Source: OFTM10 sp964196195 (GTDB lineage: Bacteria > Actinomycetota > Acidimicrobiia > Acidimicrobiales > Aldehydirespiratoraceae). From it: a DNA stretch of 64,000 nt. Position numbers and translations under genes: made by a program. Each line of letters starts with the position of its first letter. The first letter of the stretch is position 1. The notes under the pieces are model-generated. The model saw nothing but the letters and a program-made list of their open reading frames with translations. It was not told the DNA's origin and did no database searches. The stretch lies in assembly GCA_964196195.1 (NCBI GenBank), contig CAXMSE010000087.1, forward strand, positions 8,954-72,953. The letters are read 5' to 3'. Shown one piece after another: positions 9,463 through 19,100 of the stretch.

Positions 9463-10355
9463 GTTTCGTGATCGCCGAGAGTCTCGAGGACGCCCTCGCC
9501 GCGGTAGCGGCCGGGGCCCATCCAATCGCAGGGGGCACCGACCTTGTGGTGGGAGCCCGCTGTGGCAAGGGAGCCCTGCCCGAGCATCTGGTGGCCATCG
9601 ACCGCATCGGGCAGCTCGCCGAGATCGGCCCCGGGCCCGGTGGAATCCGGATCGGGGCGCTCGTCACCCATGCCACCCTCATGACAGATCCGTTGGTGAC
9701 GGCCGAATTCACCGCCCTCGCCGATGCAGCGGCGCTGGTGGGCTCACCTTCCACCCGAAATGTGGGCACCCTGGGCGGCAACGTGATGAACGCGTCACCG
9801 GCAATGGACACCGGGGCTCCCCTGATGGTGCTGGGTGCGGTCGCCGACCTCCAGTCCGTCGGAGGATCGCGATCGGTGCCACTCGATGAGCTCTGGACCG
9901 GCCCGGGCTCCACCTCGGCTCGTAGCGATGAGCTCTTGATCGGCGTCACCTTGGGGCAGGGCACTGATGGCAGGGGGAGTGCGTATGTGCGCCTCGAATA
10001 TCGACGAGCGATGGAGATAGCAGTGGTCGGCGCAGCTGCAGCCATCACCCTGGCCGACGACGGAACTATCGCGGCTGCGGCGCTGGCACTCAGCGCCGTG
10101 GCCCCCACCATCCTCTCCGTCGAAGGGGTAAGCGATGCTCTGGTCGGGCGCGATCCCGATTCGGCGGCCGCGATCGCGGCTCGTCTTGCCGGCGAACAGG
10201 CCTCGCCGATCAGCGACCTGAGGGCGAGCGATACCTACCGTCGCCATTGTGTGGGCGTGATGGCCAAACGGGCGGTGGCTGCGGCTGCGAAAAGAGCAGC
10301 GGGAGAAGACATTGCCGTGCCGGTCAATCGGTCCATCGGAATCGGAGCAGCCTGA
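9459..10355 (+). CDS. Molybdenum hydroxylase, FAD-binding medium subunit
   Basis: A 298-residue protein of the CoxM/XdhB type. An N-terminal AGGTDL-like loop (IAGGTDLVVGA, about residues 26-36) and the central SPSTRNVGTLGGNVMNA segment are the two FAD-binding signatures of the vanillyl-alcohol-oxidase fold, followed by a CO-dehydrogenase flavoprotein C-terminal domain. It passes electrons from the iron-sulfur subunit to an acceptor. It starts with GTG inside the last codons of the large subunit (4-bp overlap) and shares one base with the 2Fe-2S subunit start, so the three are translationally coupled. Confidence 0.9.
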   Translation: MSFVIAESLEDALAAVAAGAHPIAGGTDLVVGARCGKGALPEHLVAIDRIGQLAEIGPGPGGIRIGALVTHATLMTDPLVTAEFTALADAAALVGSPSTRNVGTLGGNVMNASPAMDTGAPLMVLGAVADLQSVGGSRSVPLDELWTGPGSTSARSDELLIGVTLGQGTDGRGSAYVRLEYRRAMEIAVVGAAAAITLADDGTIAAAALALSAVAPTILSVEGVSDALVGRDPDSAAAIAARLAGEQASPISDLRASDTYRRHCVGVMAKRAVAAAAKRAAGEDIAVPVNRSIGIGAA

Positions 10356-10822
10356 TGAGCGAATCATTCGACCTCGAGGTGAACGGCGTCTTCTATCCGG
10401 TCAGCGTCGACCAATCACGCAATCTGGTGTCGGTCATCCGAGAAGAGATCGGCCTCACCGGCACCAAGGAGGGCTGCGACGATTGTGAGTGTGGGGCCTG
10501 CATGGTGTTGCTCGACGGCCAACCGGTCAACTCCTGTTCCTACCTGGCGGTGCAGGCCCAGGGTCGATCGATCACCACGGTGGAGGGGGTCATGCATGGC
10601 AACGAGATGCACCTCTTGCAGCGCAAGCTCCTCGAGGAGGGCGGGGTCCAATGTGGCTTCTGCACGCCGGGCATGATCATGTCGGCCCATGCTCTGCTCG
10701 ATCGCGTGGCCAACCCCACCCCCGAAGATGTACGTATCGGTCTCAGCGGCAACCTCTGCCGGTGCACCGGCTACGCCAAGATTCTGTCAGCGGTGGAGCA
10801 GGCGGCAGCAGAGCTCGGCTGA
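10355..10822 (+). CDS. Molybdenum hydroxylase, [2Fe-2S] small subunit
   Basis: A 155-residue ferredoxin-type subunit. The N-terminal plant-type 2Fe-2S cluster is marked by CDDCECGAC and a later cysteine, and the C-terminal helical 2Fe-2S domain by CGFCTPGM and CRCTGY. It transfers electrons from the Mo centre to FAD. The ATG overlaps the previous stop as TGATG, and the gene closes the three-subunit operon. Length and motif order match the standard small subunit. The gene order large-FAD-FeS differs from the common coxMSL order. Confidence 0.92.
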   Translation: MSESFDLEVNGVFYPVSVDQSRNLVSVIREEIGLTGTKEGCDDCECGACMVLLDGQPVNSCSYLAVQAQGRSITTVEGVMHGNEMHLLQRKLLEEGGVQCGFCTPGMIMSAHALLDRVANPTPEDVRIGLSGNLCRCTGYAKILSAVEQAAAELG

Positions 10823-10864
10823 GCATTCCGCTCCCGTACGGCGCAGTTCTGAAAGGATCGAGAG

Positions 10865-11599
10865 ATGACGAAGCGCGAAATCAGCCTGGTCGCAGTGATT
10901 GTGGTGCTCATCGGGCTGTTCGCGGGCTACGCGCTGGCCCAATCGGGAGGCGACGACGGGTCCGACACCGCCGCGGGCACGTCCACCACGACCACTACCG
11001 AGGCTCCCAGCACAAGCACCACTGGCCCCACCACCACGACGACTTCCACCACCTCGACGTCGACGACGACGAGTACCACCACGACAAGCACCACCACCAC
11101 GAGCACGACCACCTCGACCGTGCCTCCGCCTCCGCTCGCCGATCTGCCATCCGGGGAAATTGCGGGATTTGGCATCGGTTCGCCCCTTCCCGACGTGATC
11201 GACGAACTGATCTCTTCATATGGTCCTCCCGACGACGACTCCGGCTGGGCCGAGGGTTGTCAGTTCGACGGAAGCGACGGCACCAAGGAGCGCAGCTACA
11301 TCTGGGGCCGACTGCACGTGGTGTTCAGCCGATTCGAAGGTCCGGAGGTCCTCGAACGTTGGAGCTGGAACCCCGGACCTGACGATCCGACCCCGGGCGA
11401 AGTGCGGCTGCACGACGGGGTCGCCAACACAGCCACGATTGCCGAGATCTCGGCCCTCACAGGGTTCGAGACGAACTACCAGGAGCCTTTCGGCCTCACC
11501 TTGGTCACCGACAACTTCACATGGATCTATCTGGCCTTCGGTGAGTCCGTCGACGAGCCGGTTTTCGAAATCAGCTGGGGTGGGGGTTTCTGCGACTAG
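10865..11599 (+). CDS. Membrane-anchored protein with Thr/Ser-rich tether, unknown function
   Basis: A 244-residue protein with an N-terminal hydrophobic helix (about residues 8-26, LVAVIVVLIGLFAGYALA) acting as signal anchor or uncleaved signal. A low-complexity Thr/Ser/Pro segment follows (about 40-92), then a compact globular domain with two cysteines (C139 region and the penultimate residue) and many aromatic residues. This architecture presents a domain outside the cell on a flexible, probably glycosylated stalk. The globular part is not recognised. It starts 42 bp after the molybdenum hydroxylase genes, but a functional link is not evident. The coding DNA of the stalk is an imperfect ACC/ACG repeat. 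Confidence 0.75.
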   Translation: MTKREISLVAVIVVLIGLFAGYALAQSGGDDGSDTAAGTSTTTTTEAPSTSTTGPTTTTTSTTSTSTTTSTTTTSTTTTSTTTSTVPPPPLADLPSGEIAGFGIGSPLPDVIDELISSYGPPDDDSGWAEGCQFDGSDGTKERSYIWGRLHVVFSRFEGPEVLERWSWNPGPDDPTPGEVRLHDGVANTATIAEISALTGFETNYQEPFGLTLVTDNFTWIYLAFGESVDEPVFEISWGGGFCD

Positions 11600-11907
11600 C
11601 GGCGCTCCGTCTGGTGGGATCTAGTGACAGGCTGCCGGACGGTCGCTGTGGTGGATGGTCAGGGTGGTCTTCCGGCCCTTGATTCGTCCAGGCGGGTTGC
11701 TCCGGTTCTTCCGTCTCTCGATCGCGGTCAGATACAGCACCTTTGTCGCCGCTTGCTCGGTCGGCAAATGCCCTCTTCGCACCGCCGCCATGCGAAACGT
11801 CGCGTTGAGACGGACAAGGCGGGACCAATGACCCTTCTATTGACCACCATCGACAAGACATTGTGTCCCGAGGAAGCTTCTTTCCATTCTCGACACGCGA
11901 GCGACGA
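11600..11907. other. Intergenic region upstream of the nitrate-respiration operon
   Basis: About 308 bp without a convincing gene. Open frames here have no ribosome site and no recognisable protein character. Its 3' part holds the possible Crp/FNR-type box described separately. No strong terminator hairpin for the preceding gene was seen. Confidence 0.5.
11840..11853 (+). promoter_or_regulatory. Possible Crp/FNR-family binding site
   Basis: TTGAC-CACC-ATCGA matches the FNR consensus TTGAT-N4-ATCAA at 8 of the 10 fixed positions, with the correct four-base spacer. It lies 55 bp before the GTG at 11908, a distance compatible with an activator site at about -41 and a short leader. An oxygen- or nitrate-sensing Crp/FNR regulator in front of nar genes is the usual arrangement. 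A two-mismatch site can arise by chance, so this is a hypothesis. Confidence 0.35.
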
Positions 11908-13578
11908 GTGACCAACACAGATAGCGGAAACGAAACCGACGAGGCGCCGAAGCTCCTCGATTTCGAACAGGAGCGAATCCGGGTTCTGCATTACACCTGG
12001 ATCGCCTTCTTCATGACCTTCTACGTGTGGTTCAACCTGGCCCCGTTGTCGACCACCATGAGAAACGATCTCGACTGGCTCACCAAGGAGCACGTCAAGA
12101 TCCTGCTCATCTGCAATGTCGCCCTCACCATCCCGGCGCGGATCGTGGTCGGAGCTCTGATCGATCGCTTCGGTGCCCGGATCGTGTTCACCGGCCTGAT
12201 GATCACGATGTCGATACCGGCAGTCGTGTTTGCCTTCGCCGACACCTTCACCCAGCAGATCATCTCCCGCTTGGCCCTCGGCGGTGTCGGCGCCGGTTTC
12301 GTGGTCGGCATCAAGATGGTGGCCCAGTGGTTCCCGCCCAAGTACGTGGGCAGGGCTGAGGGGTTCTACGCCGGTTGGGGCAACTTCGGTTCTGCTTTTG
12401 CGGCGATGACATTGCCCTGGGTCGCGCTCACCGTGCTCGGCAACTGGCTCAACATGGGCGAGGGCGCCTGGCGGTGGGCGATGGCCCTCAACGGCGTCGT
12501 GCTCGCGGTCTACGGCGTCATGTACTACTTCCTCGTGCGCGATGTGCCCGATGGTCGCACCCTGGTGAAGTCCAAGAAGGCCGACCCGATGCTGTGTTCG
12601 AGCTACGGCGATCTCGCCCAGTACCTCGTGTGGTCGATCCCTCTCGTCGGTGCGCTCGGTGTTCTCGCCTGGCGGGTCAGCAACGTAACCGTCGTGACCG
12701 ACTCGCACCCCGAGGGCAAAATCGTCCTCGGCGACACCGGTCTATATGTGATCTACGCGGTACTGGCTCTCGTCTATGTGGTGCACGCGGCGAAGACGCT
12801 CGCCATCAACCTGCCCTACATCAAGGCGGGAGTGCCGGATGAGGAGAAGTACCATTTCGGAAGCGTTGCCGCCCTCAACAGCACCTACTTCGCCAACTTC
12901 GGTGCCGAGCTGGCCGTCGTGTCGATGCTGCCGGCCTTCTTCGAGAACACCTTCGAACCGCTGAGGAACAGCAGCGGTGGTCCCCTGGTCACCGCCACCG
13001 TCGCCGGTTTGGTGGCGTCCTCGTTCGCCTTCGTGAACCTGCTGGCTCGTCCCCTCGGTGGCTACCTGTCCGACATCCTGCCCAGCCGCAAGCGCACGAT
13101 GCTCGTCTACATCCTCGGCATCGTCGTCGGCTTCTTCTTCATGGCATTCATCGCCAAGTGGGCCACGGGGACAGACGAGGACGGCCTCCGCAACGTGATA
13201 CCGATGTTCAGCGGGCTCACCTGGCTCATCATCGCCGTCGCCATCACGGTCTTCGCGTCGATGTTCGTACAGGGCGCCGAGGGCGCCACATTCGCCATCA
13301 TCCCCACGGTCAACAAGCGTATGACGGGCCAGATCGCCGGTATGGCAGGCGCCTACGGCAATGTCGGGGCGGTCATCTACCTGGTGATCTTCTCCCTGGT
13401 CGATGCCCGCACCTTCTTCTTCATACTCTCAGCCGGTGCGGCGGTGAGCTTCGTGGTCACCCTGTTGTTGCTCCAGGAGCCCAAGGACGCCTTCGCCGCC
13501 GACTTCGACGACGAACCGTCTGATGACGAACGCAATACCGACGAACCCCAGGTCGAGCAGGCCTCGCCGCCTGCCTGA
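11908..13578 (+). CDS. narK1: Nitrate/nitrite MFS transporter, NarK1-like
   Basis: About 556 residues with twelve or more hydrophobic segments of the NNP (nitrate-nitrite porter) branch of the MFS. It opens with the typical soluble leader and WIAFFMTFYVWFNLAP in the first helix. The glycine-rich GFYAGWGNFGSAF stretch is the nitrate-signature region. GTG 11908 is preferred because it gives a family-like N-terminus; GTG 11863 is the alternative. A second NarK follows after 52 bp. In some denitrifiers the two types are fused, one as nitrate/proton symporter and one as nitrate/nitrite antiporter. First gene of the nar operon; acts in the cytoplasmic membrane. Confidence 0.88.
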   Translation: MTNTDSGNETDEAPKLLDFEQERIRVLHYTWIAFFMTFYVWFNLAPLSTTMRNDLDWLTKEHVKILLICNVALTIPARIVVGALIDRFGARIVFTGLMITMSIPAVVFAFADTFTQQIISRLALGGVGAGFVVGIKMVAQWFPPKYVGRAEGFYAGWGNFGSAFAAMTLPWVALTVLGNWLNMGEGAWRWAMALNGVVLAVYGVMYYFLVRDVPDGRTLVKSKKADPMLCSSYGDLAQYLVWSIPLVGALGVLAWRVSNVTVVTDSHPEGKIVLGDTGLYVIYAVLALVYVVHAAKTLAINLPYIKAGVPDEEKYHFGSVAALNSTYFANFGAELAVVSMLPAFFENTFEPLRNSSGGPLVTATVAGLVASSFAFVNLLARPLGGYLSDILPSRKRTMLVYILGIVVGFFFMAFIAKWATGTDEDGLRNVIPMFSGLTWLIIAVAITVFASMFVQGAEGATFAIIPTVNKRMTGQIAGMAGAYGNVGAVIYLVIFSLVDARTFFFILSAGAAVSFVVTLLLLQEPKDAFAADFDDEPSDDERNTDEPQVEQASPPA

Positions 13579-13630
13579 CTCTCGACCCACCCACGAGTTA
13601 CCCGACACCGAAGTCCCGAGAGGACAAAAC

Positions 13631-15235
13631 ATGGCTGACATCTACGAATGGGATGTCGAAGACGAAGAGTTCTGGGAGAGCGAAGGCAAGCAAATCGCCA
13701 GCCGGAACCTCTGGGTCTCGATCCCGAGCCTCCTGGTCGGCTTCGCCGTCTGGCTCTACTGGAGCATCATCACCGTCCAGATGCTCAACCTGGGCTTCGA
13801 CTTCGAGCAGTCCGAACTGTTCACGATCACCGCGATCGCCGGTCTCACCGGCGCCACCCTGCGGATTCCGAGCAGCTTCTTCATCCGGATCGCCGGTGGG
13901 CGCAACACCATCTTCTTCACGACGGCCCTACTGATGATTCCGGCGGCTGGCACCGGCTTCGCCCTGCTCGATCAGGACACGCCCTTGTGGGTTTTCCAGC
14001 TGCTGGCCTTCCTCTCGGGCCTCGGTGGCGGCAACTTCGCATCGTCGATGTCGAACATCAGCTTCTTCTATCCGAAGAAGATGCAGGGGCTCAGCCTCGG
14101 CCTCAACGCCGGACTCGGCAATGCCGGTGTAACGACGATGCAGATCCTCATACCGCTCGTCATGACCAACGCCGTCTTCGGCGGCGGTTCGATGATCCTG
14201 GAGAAGGACTCCGGCACCCTGATCGGCACGATCACCAAGGGCACCGAGACCTACATCCACAACGCCGGTTTCGTTTGGTTGGTGTTCCTCGTCCCGCTGG
14301 CGTTCTTCGGCTGGACGCGGATGAACAACATTCGTACCGAGCACGTTTCGCCCAACATCGGCTCGCCGCTCTCGTCGTTCGCCAAGATCACCGGGATGCT
14401 GCTGGTGGCCTTCATCACCTCGGCTATCGGCCTCTTTGTCATCTTGCCCGACCCCACTGGTCTCGGTGCCCCGTCCTGGGCCAAGTACCCGGTGATCGCT
14501 GTTGTCATCTGGCTGACGGTGCAGCTGCTAAAGCAAATCCCCGGTGAGATCAAGCCAAACCTGGAGCGCCAATACAAGATCTTCGAGAACCGTCATACCT
14601 GGGTGATGAGCACGATCTACACCATGACGTTCGGCAGCTTCATCGGCTATTCGGCCGGTTTCGCCCTCGCCATCAAGGTGGTGTTCGGGTTCAAGCACAT
14701 CGAGACCGACGGCGTGTGGGACCACAGCATCGACAACCCCGACGGACCCTCCGCTCTCACCTTCGCCTGGATGGGCCCGTTCATCGGTGCCTTCATCCGG
14801 CCGGTGGGCGGATGGATCGCCGACCGGGTCGGTGGCGCACGGGTCACCCACTATGTGTCCATCGTGATGACCGCCAGTGCCCTGGGAGTGGCCTACTTCC
14901 TCCGCGAGGCCTATCAGTCGGAAACACCCGAAGACTTCTTCCTGCCCTTCTTCCTGATCTTCCTCGTGCTGTTCGCGGCATCGGGAATCGGCAACGGCTC
15001 TACTTTCCGCACCATCGCCATCGTGTTCAACAAGGAACAGGCCGGGCCCGTGCTCGGGTGGACCTCGGCAGTGGCGGCTTACGGAGCATTCGTGGTGCCC
15101 CAGGAATTCGGTGAACAGATCAAGGGTGGCACCCCCGAGTACGCCCTCGTGGGGTTCGCGATCTTCTACGTCGTGTGCATGGCCCTCAACTACTGGTACT
15201 ACCTCGGGCCCAAGGCGGAGTTCAAGAACCCGTGA
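13631..15235 (+). CDS. narK2: Nitrate/nitrite MFS transporter, NarK2-like
   Basis: A 534-residue NNP-family MFS transporter. The N-terminus (WDVEDEEFWESEGK, then ASRNLWVSIPSLL) is characteristic of the NarK found next to respiratory nitrate reductases. Glycine-rich segments GLGGGNFASSMSN and LNAGLGNAGV are the two nitrate-signature regions. ATG 13631 follows a GAGAGGA ribosome site. It is distinct in sequence from the preceding NarK1-like protein, so the pair is not a recent duplication. Likely role: nitrate uptake coupled to nitrite export during respiration. Its stop overlaps a possible GTG start of the cytochrome gene. Confidence 0.9.
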   Translation: MADIYEWDVEDEEFWESEGKQIASRNLWVSIPSLLVGFAVWLYWSIITVQMLNLGFDFEQSELFTITAIAGLTGATLRIPSSFFIRIAGGRNTIFFTTALLMIPAAGTGFALLDQDTPLWVFQLLAFLSGLGGGNFASSMSNISFFYPKKMQGLSLGLNAGLGNAGVTTMQILIPLVMTNAVFGGGSMILEKDSGTLIGTITKGTETYIHNAGFVWLVFLVPLAFFGWTRMNNIRTEHVSPNIGSPLSSFAKITGMLLVAFITSAIGLFVILPDPTGLGAPSWAKYPVIAVVIWLTVQLLKQIPGEIKPNLERQYKIFENRHTWVMSTIYTMTFGSFIGYSAGFALAIKVVFGFKHIETDGVWDHSIDNPDGPSALTFAWMGPFIGAFIRPVGGWIADRVGGARVTHYVSIVMTASALGVAYFLREAYQSETPEDFFLPFFLIFLVLFAASGIGNGSTFRTIAIVFNKEQAGPVLGWTSAVAAYGAFVVPQEFGEQIKGGTPEYALVGFAIFYVVCMALNYWYYLGPKAEFKNP

Positions 15236-15267
15236 CCGAACACGACGACACCACGCCGGGTGGGACG

Positions 15268-16128
15268 ATGTCTCGCTCGCGATTGCTGATAGCTGTAGCC
15301 GGCTTGGCGCTGCTGCTTGCGGGTGTCTCCGCCCAGACGGGTGGAGCTGCGGCGAGCACATCCACGGCCGCGGTACTGGCCCAGGACGACGCCGTTGCCG
15401 CCGGCGGGGTGGTATTCGCCAACAACTGCGCCAAGTGTCACCAGCCCACCGGCCTCGGGATCGTGGGCACCTTCCCGCCGCTCGCGGGCAACCCGAGCGC
15501 GGCCGACCCTGAGTACGTCGAGCAGACGGTCCGCAACGGACTGAGCGGCCCACTCGAGGTTCTCGGCGTCACCTACAACGACACGATGGATTCGTTCTCG
15601 GATCTCTCCGACGACGACATAGCGGCGGTGGTGGCCTTTGTAGGTTCCCTTGCCGGTCGCGACCCGTCGGCCGCGCCACCGACGAATCCCGATGTCGTCG
15701 AACCCGGAGACATCGGAGAGGGCCGCGACCTGTTCGAAGGGGCGAATCGCCTCGACAACGGAGGTGCCGCCTGCGCCGCGTGTCACATTGCCGGCGACAT
15801 CGGCAACCTCGGAGGATGGAGCCTCGGGCCCGATATCACCGGTGCGGTCGAGAGGTTCGGCGGAGAAATCGGGCTGACAGGCTGGCTCAGTGGCCCCGCA
15901 TCGGCGACGATGCAGCCGATATTCGACGACAGGCCGATCACACCCAACGAGATAGCCGACATCGTGGCCTTTCTCGGAGATGCGCCGACCCAGTCGAAGC
16001 CGTCGGATCCCGGTGACGGGTTGATTCTGGCCGGGGCCGCCGGCCTCTTGGTCCTACTTGGTGGCATGGCCATCGCATGGCGCGGAATGCGTCAGACATA
16101 CGCCGAACGGTTGAGGAGCAAGCGATGA
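15268..16128 (+). CDS. Membrane-anchored diheme cytochrome c of the nitrate reductase operon (NarC-like)
   Basis: About 286 residues. A Sec signal (residues 1-25) is followed by two cytochrome c domains with haem motifs CAKCH (54-58) and CAACH (169-173), and a C-terminal hydrophobic helix (about 250-270) with a basic tail. Both haems would face the outside of the membrane. ATG 15268 puts the signal peptide at the N-terminus; a GTG at 15232, overlapping the narK2 stop, is the alternative. It overlaps narG by 4 bp. A diheme cytochrome c in the same position (narC) is known in Thermus, where it belongs to the nitrate reductase complex; a similar electron-transfer role is inferred here. Confidence 0.88.
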   Translation: MSRSRLLIAVAGLALLLAGVSAQTGGAAASTSTAAVLAQDDAVAAGGVVFANNCAKCHQPTGLGIVGTFPPLAGNPSAADPEYVEQTVRNGLSGPLEVLGVTYNDTMDSFSDLSDDDIAAVVAFVGSLAGRDPSAAPPTNPDVVEPGDIGEGRDLFEGANRLDNGGAACAACHIAGDIGNLGGWSLGPDITGAVERFGGEIGLTGWLSGPASATMQPIFDDRPITPNEIADIVAFLGDAPTQSKPSDPGDGLILAGAAGLLVLLGGMAIAWRGMRQTYAERLRSKR

Positions 16129-19100
16129 CCACCGAGTGGATCGAGGAGAAGGTCGCTCCCGCCGAGAGAAAGTGGGAGGAGTTCTACCGAAACCGCTTCC
16201 AGCACGACAAGCGGGTGCGCACCACCCACGGTGTCAACTGCACAGGTAGCTGCTCGTGGGAGGTGTTCGTCAAGGACGGCATCGTCACTTGGGAGCTTCA
16301 GGCCACCGACTACCCCCAACTCGAGGAGGGTCTCCCCCCCTATGAGCCGAGGGGTTGCCAGCGTGGCATTTCCTACTCGTGGTACCTCTACTCGCCGATC
16401 CGCGTGAAGTACCCCTATGTGAGGGGCGTGTTGGTCGACATGTACCGCGAGGCGAAGCGCGAGTACCTGGGCGACCCGGTCGACGCGTGGGCTTCCATCC
16501 AGAACAACCCGAAGTGGCGCACCAAGTACCAGCAGGCGCGCGGCAAGGGCGGCTTCCGTCGCATCGGTTGGGATGAGGCACTCGAGATCGCCGCGGCCTC
16601 CACCATCCACACCATGAAGCAGCACGGACCCGACCGGGTCGCGGGCTTCTCGCCGATCCCGGCGATGTCACAGATCAGTTACGCGGCCGGGAGCCGGTTC
16701 ATGTCGCTGATCGGCGGCGTCATCATGAGCTTCTACGACTGGTATTGCGACCTTCCTCCCGCCTCACCGGAGGTCTGGGGCGAGCAGACCGACGTGCACG
16801 AGTCGGCCGACTGGTTCAATTCGCGGTTCATCGCGGTCATGGGTGCCAACCTCAACATGACCCGCACACCGGACACCCACTTCATCTCCGAAGTGCGTCA
16901 TGCGGGCGCCAAGCTCACCGTTTTCGCCCCCGACTTCTCCCAGGTGGCGAAATATGCCGACTGGTGGATCCCGTCGACGCCGGGCCAGGACACCGCCTTC
17001 TGGCTGGCTGTCGACCATGTATTGCTCACCGAGTTCTACACCGAGCGCAAGGTCGACTACTTCCAGTCCTACGCCAAGCAGTACACCGACCTCCCCTTCC
17101 TGGTCGAGGTCGACAACGGTAAGGCCGGCAAGTATCTGAGGGCAGGAACACTTGCGCCTTACGCCGATGTCGAGAATCCCGAGTGGAAGCTCATGGTGTG
17201 GGACGAAACCACCGACGCGCCGCGGCTTCCCAACGGAAGCATCGGCGACCGCTGGGCTGTTGAGGACAAGGGCCACTGGAACCTCGAGATGGTCGACAAT
17301 GTCACCGGCGAGGAGATCAGTCCGCGACTCTCCTTCATCGAACACCACGATGATGTCGCGGCTATCGAGCTCGAATTTTTCGGTAGCGACGGCACCATCA
17401 CCCGCTCGGTGCCGGTACGCACGGTTCACACCACCGACGGGCCCGTCACCGTCACCACCGTGTTCGATCTGCTCAACGCCCGCTTCGGCGTCGACCGTGG
17501 GCTGAAGGGTTACGACGCCGCGAGCTACGACGACGATGATGTGCCCTACACCCCGGCTTGGCAAGAGCAGTACACCGGCATCCATCGCGACACCGTCGTG
17601 AAGTACGCCCGAGAGTGGGGTCGCAACGGCGAACTCACCGAGGGCAAGAACATGATCATCATCGGTGCCGGCGCCAACCACTGGTACCACAACAACCTGC
17701 TGTACCGGTCCGGGATCGTGGCCCTGATGCTCACCGGTTCGGTGGGCGTCAACGGGGGTGGCCTCGCCCACTATGTCGGCCAGGAGAAACTCGTCAACGC
17801 GGCTTCCTGGGCATCGATTGCCTTCGGTACCGACTGGGGCATGGCTCCGCGTCACCAGAACACTCCTTCGTTCCACTACGTGCACTCCGACCAGTGGCGC
17901 TACGAGCGTGGCTATCGCGATTACGACTCACTACCGGACAACCACCCCGACCTGCACGATCACACGATCGACCACCAGGCCCGCGCGGTGCGCCAGGGCT
18001 GGTTGCCGTTCTTCCCCCAATTCAAGGAGAACCCGATCGAGGTCGTTCGCAAGGCTCGTCGCGCTGGAGCCGAAACCGACGAGGAGATCACGTCCTACAT
18101 CGTCGATCGGCTGAAGTCACGCGATCTCGAGTTCGCCATCGACGACCCCGACGCACCCGAGTCGTGGCCCCGCACCTGGTTCATCTGGCGAGGAAATGCC
18201 ATCGGCACATCGGCCAAGGGCCACGAGTTCTTCATGCGCCATTATCTGGGCACCCACTCCACGGCCATCGCCGCAGAGCCCGACGATCATGGTGTCGCCG
18301 AGGTGAAGGTCCGCGAGGATGCGCCCATCGGCAAGATGGATCTCGTGGTCGACCTCAACTTCAGGATGGACACCACCGCTCTCTACTCCGACCTCGTCCT
18401 GCCCGCAGCCACCTGGTACGAAAAGGACGACCTCAACAGCACCGACATGCACACCTTCATCAACCCGATGCAGGCTGCGGTGCCCCCGGCATGGGAGTCC
18501 AAGAGCGACTGGCAGATCTTCGCCGCTCTCGCCAAGAAGGTGTCGGAGATGGCCGGTGGCCGCATGCCGACCGTCGTCGAGGACGTGGTGATGCAGCCCC
18601 TCGTGCACGACACACCCGATGAACTCGCACAGCCCACCGTGGCCGACTGGCGCGCCGGCGAGGTCGAAGCCATTCCTGGCAAGACGATGCCCAGATTCAA
18701 GGTTCTGAAGCGCGATCTCTCCCAGCTCTACGAACGGCAGACCTCTCTCGGACCGGGAGTGCGCAACAACGGCGTTGCCGCTCACGGGCTCCGCATTCAG
18801 GTGGAGGAGTTCTACGACGAACTGGCCCGCAAGCAGCCCGACCGCCGCAGCGGCAAGGACGGCGAGATACTGCGCCCGTCGCTGGAGCGTGATCGGGAAG
18901 TGTGTGAAGCGATTCTCGCTCTCGATCCTGCGTCCAACGGGGAACTGGCCCACCGGGCCTTCGAAGCCGAGGAGGCCAAGACTGGTCGCGACCTCACTCA
19001 CCTGGCCGCCGGTCAACGCGACACACGAATGAACTTCGCCGATCTGATCTCCCAACCTCGTCGAGTTCTCACCACCCCCACCTGGAGTGGCTTGATCGGC

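Noticed and set aside
7171..10822. Aerobic carbon monoxide dehydrogenase (coxMSL)
   Set aside because: The large subunit lacks the AYxCSFR active-site loop and the gene order differs; a general molybdenum hydroxylase is the safer call.
11624..11911. A 95-codon open frame before narK1
   Set aside because: No ribosome site, Arg/Ser-rich shadow composition, and it would cover the likely nar promoter region.
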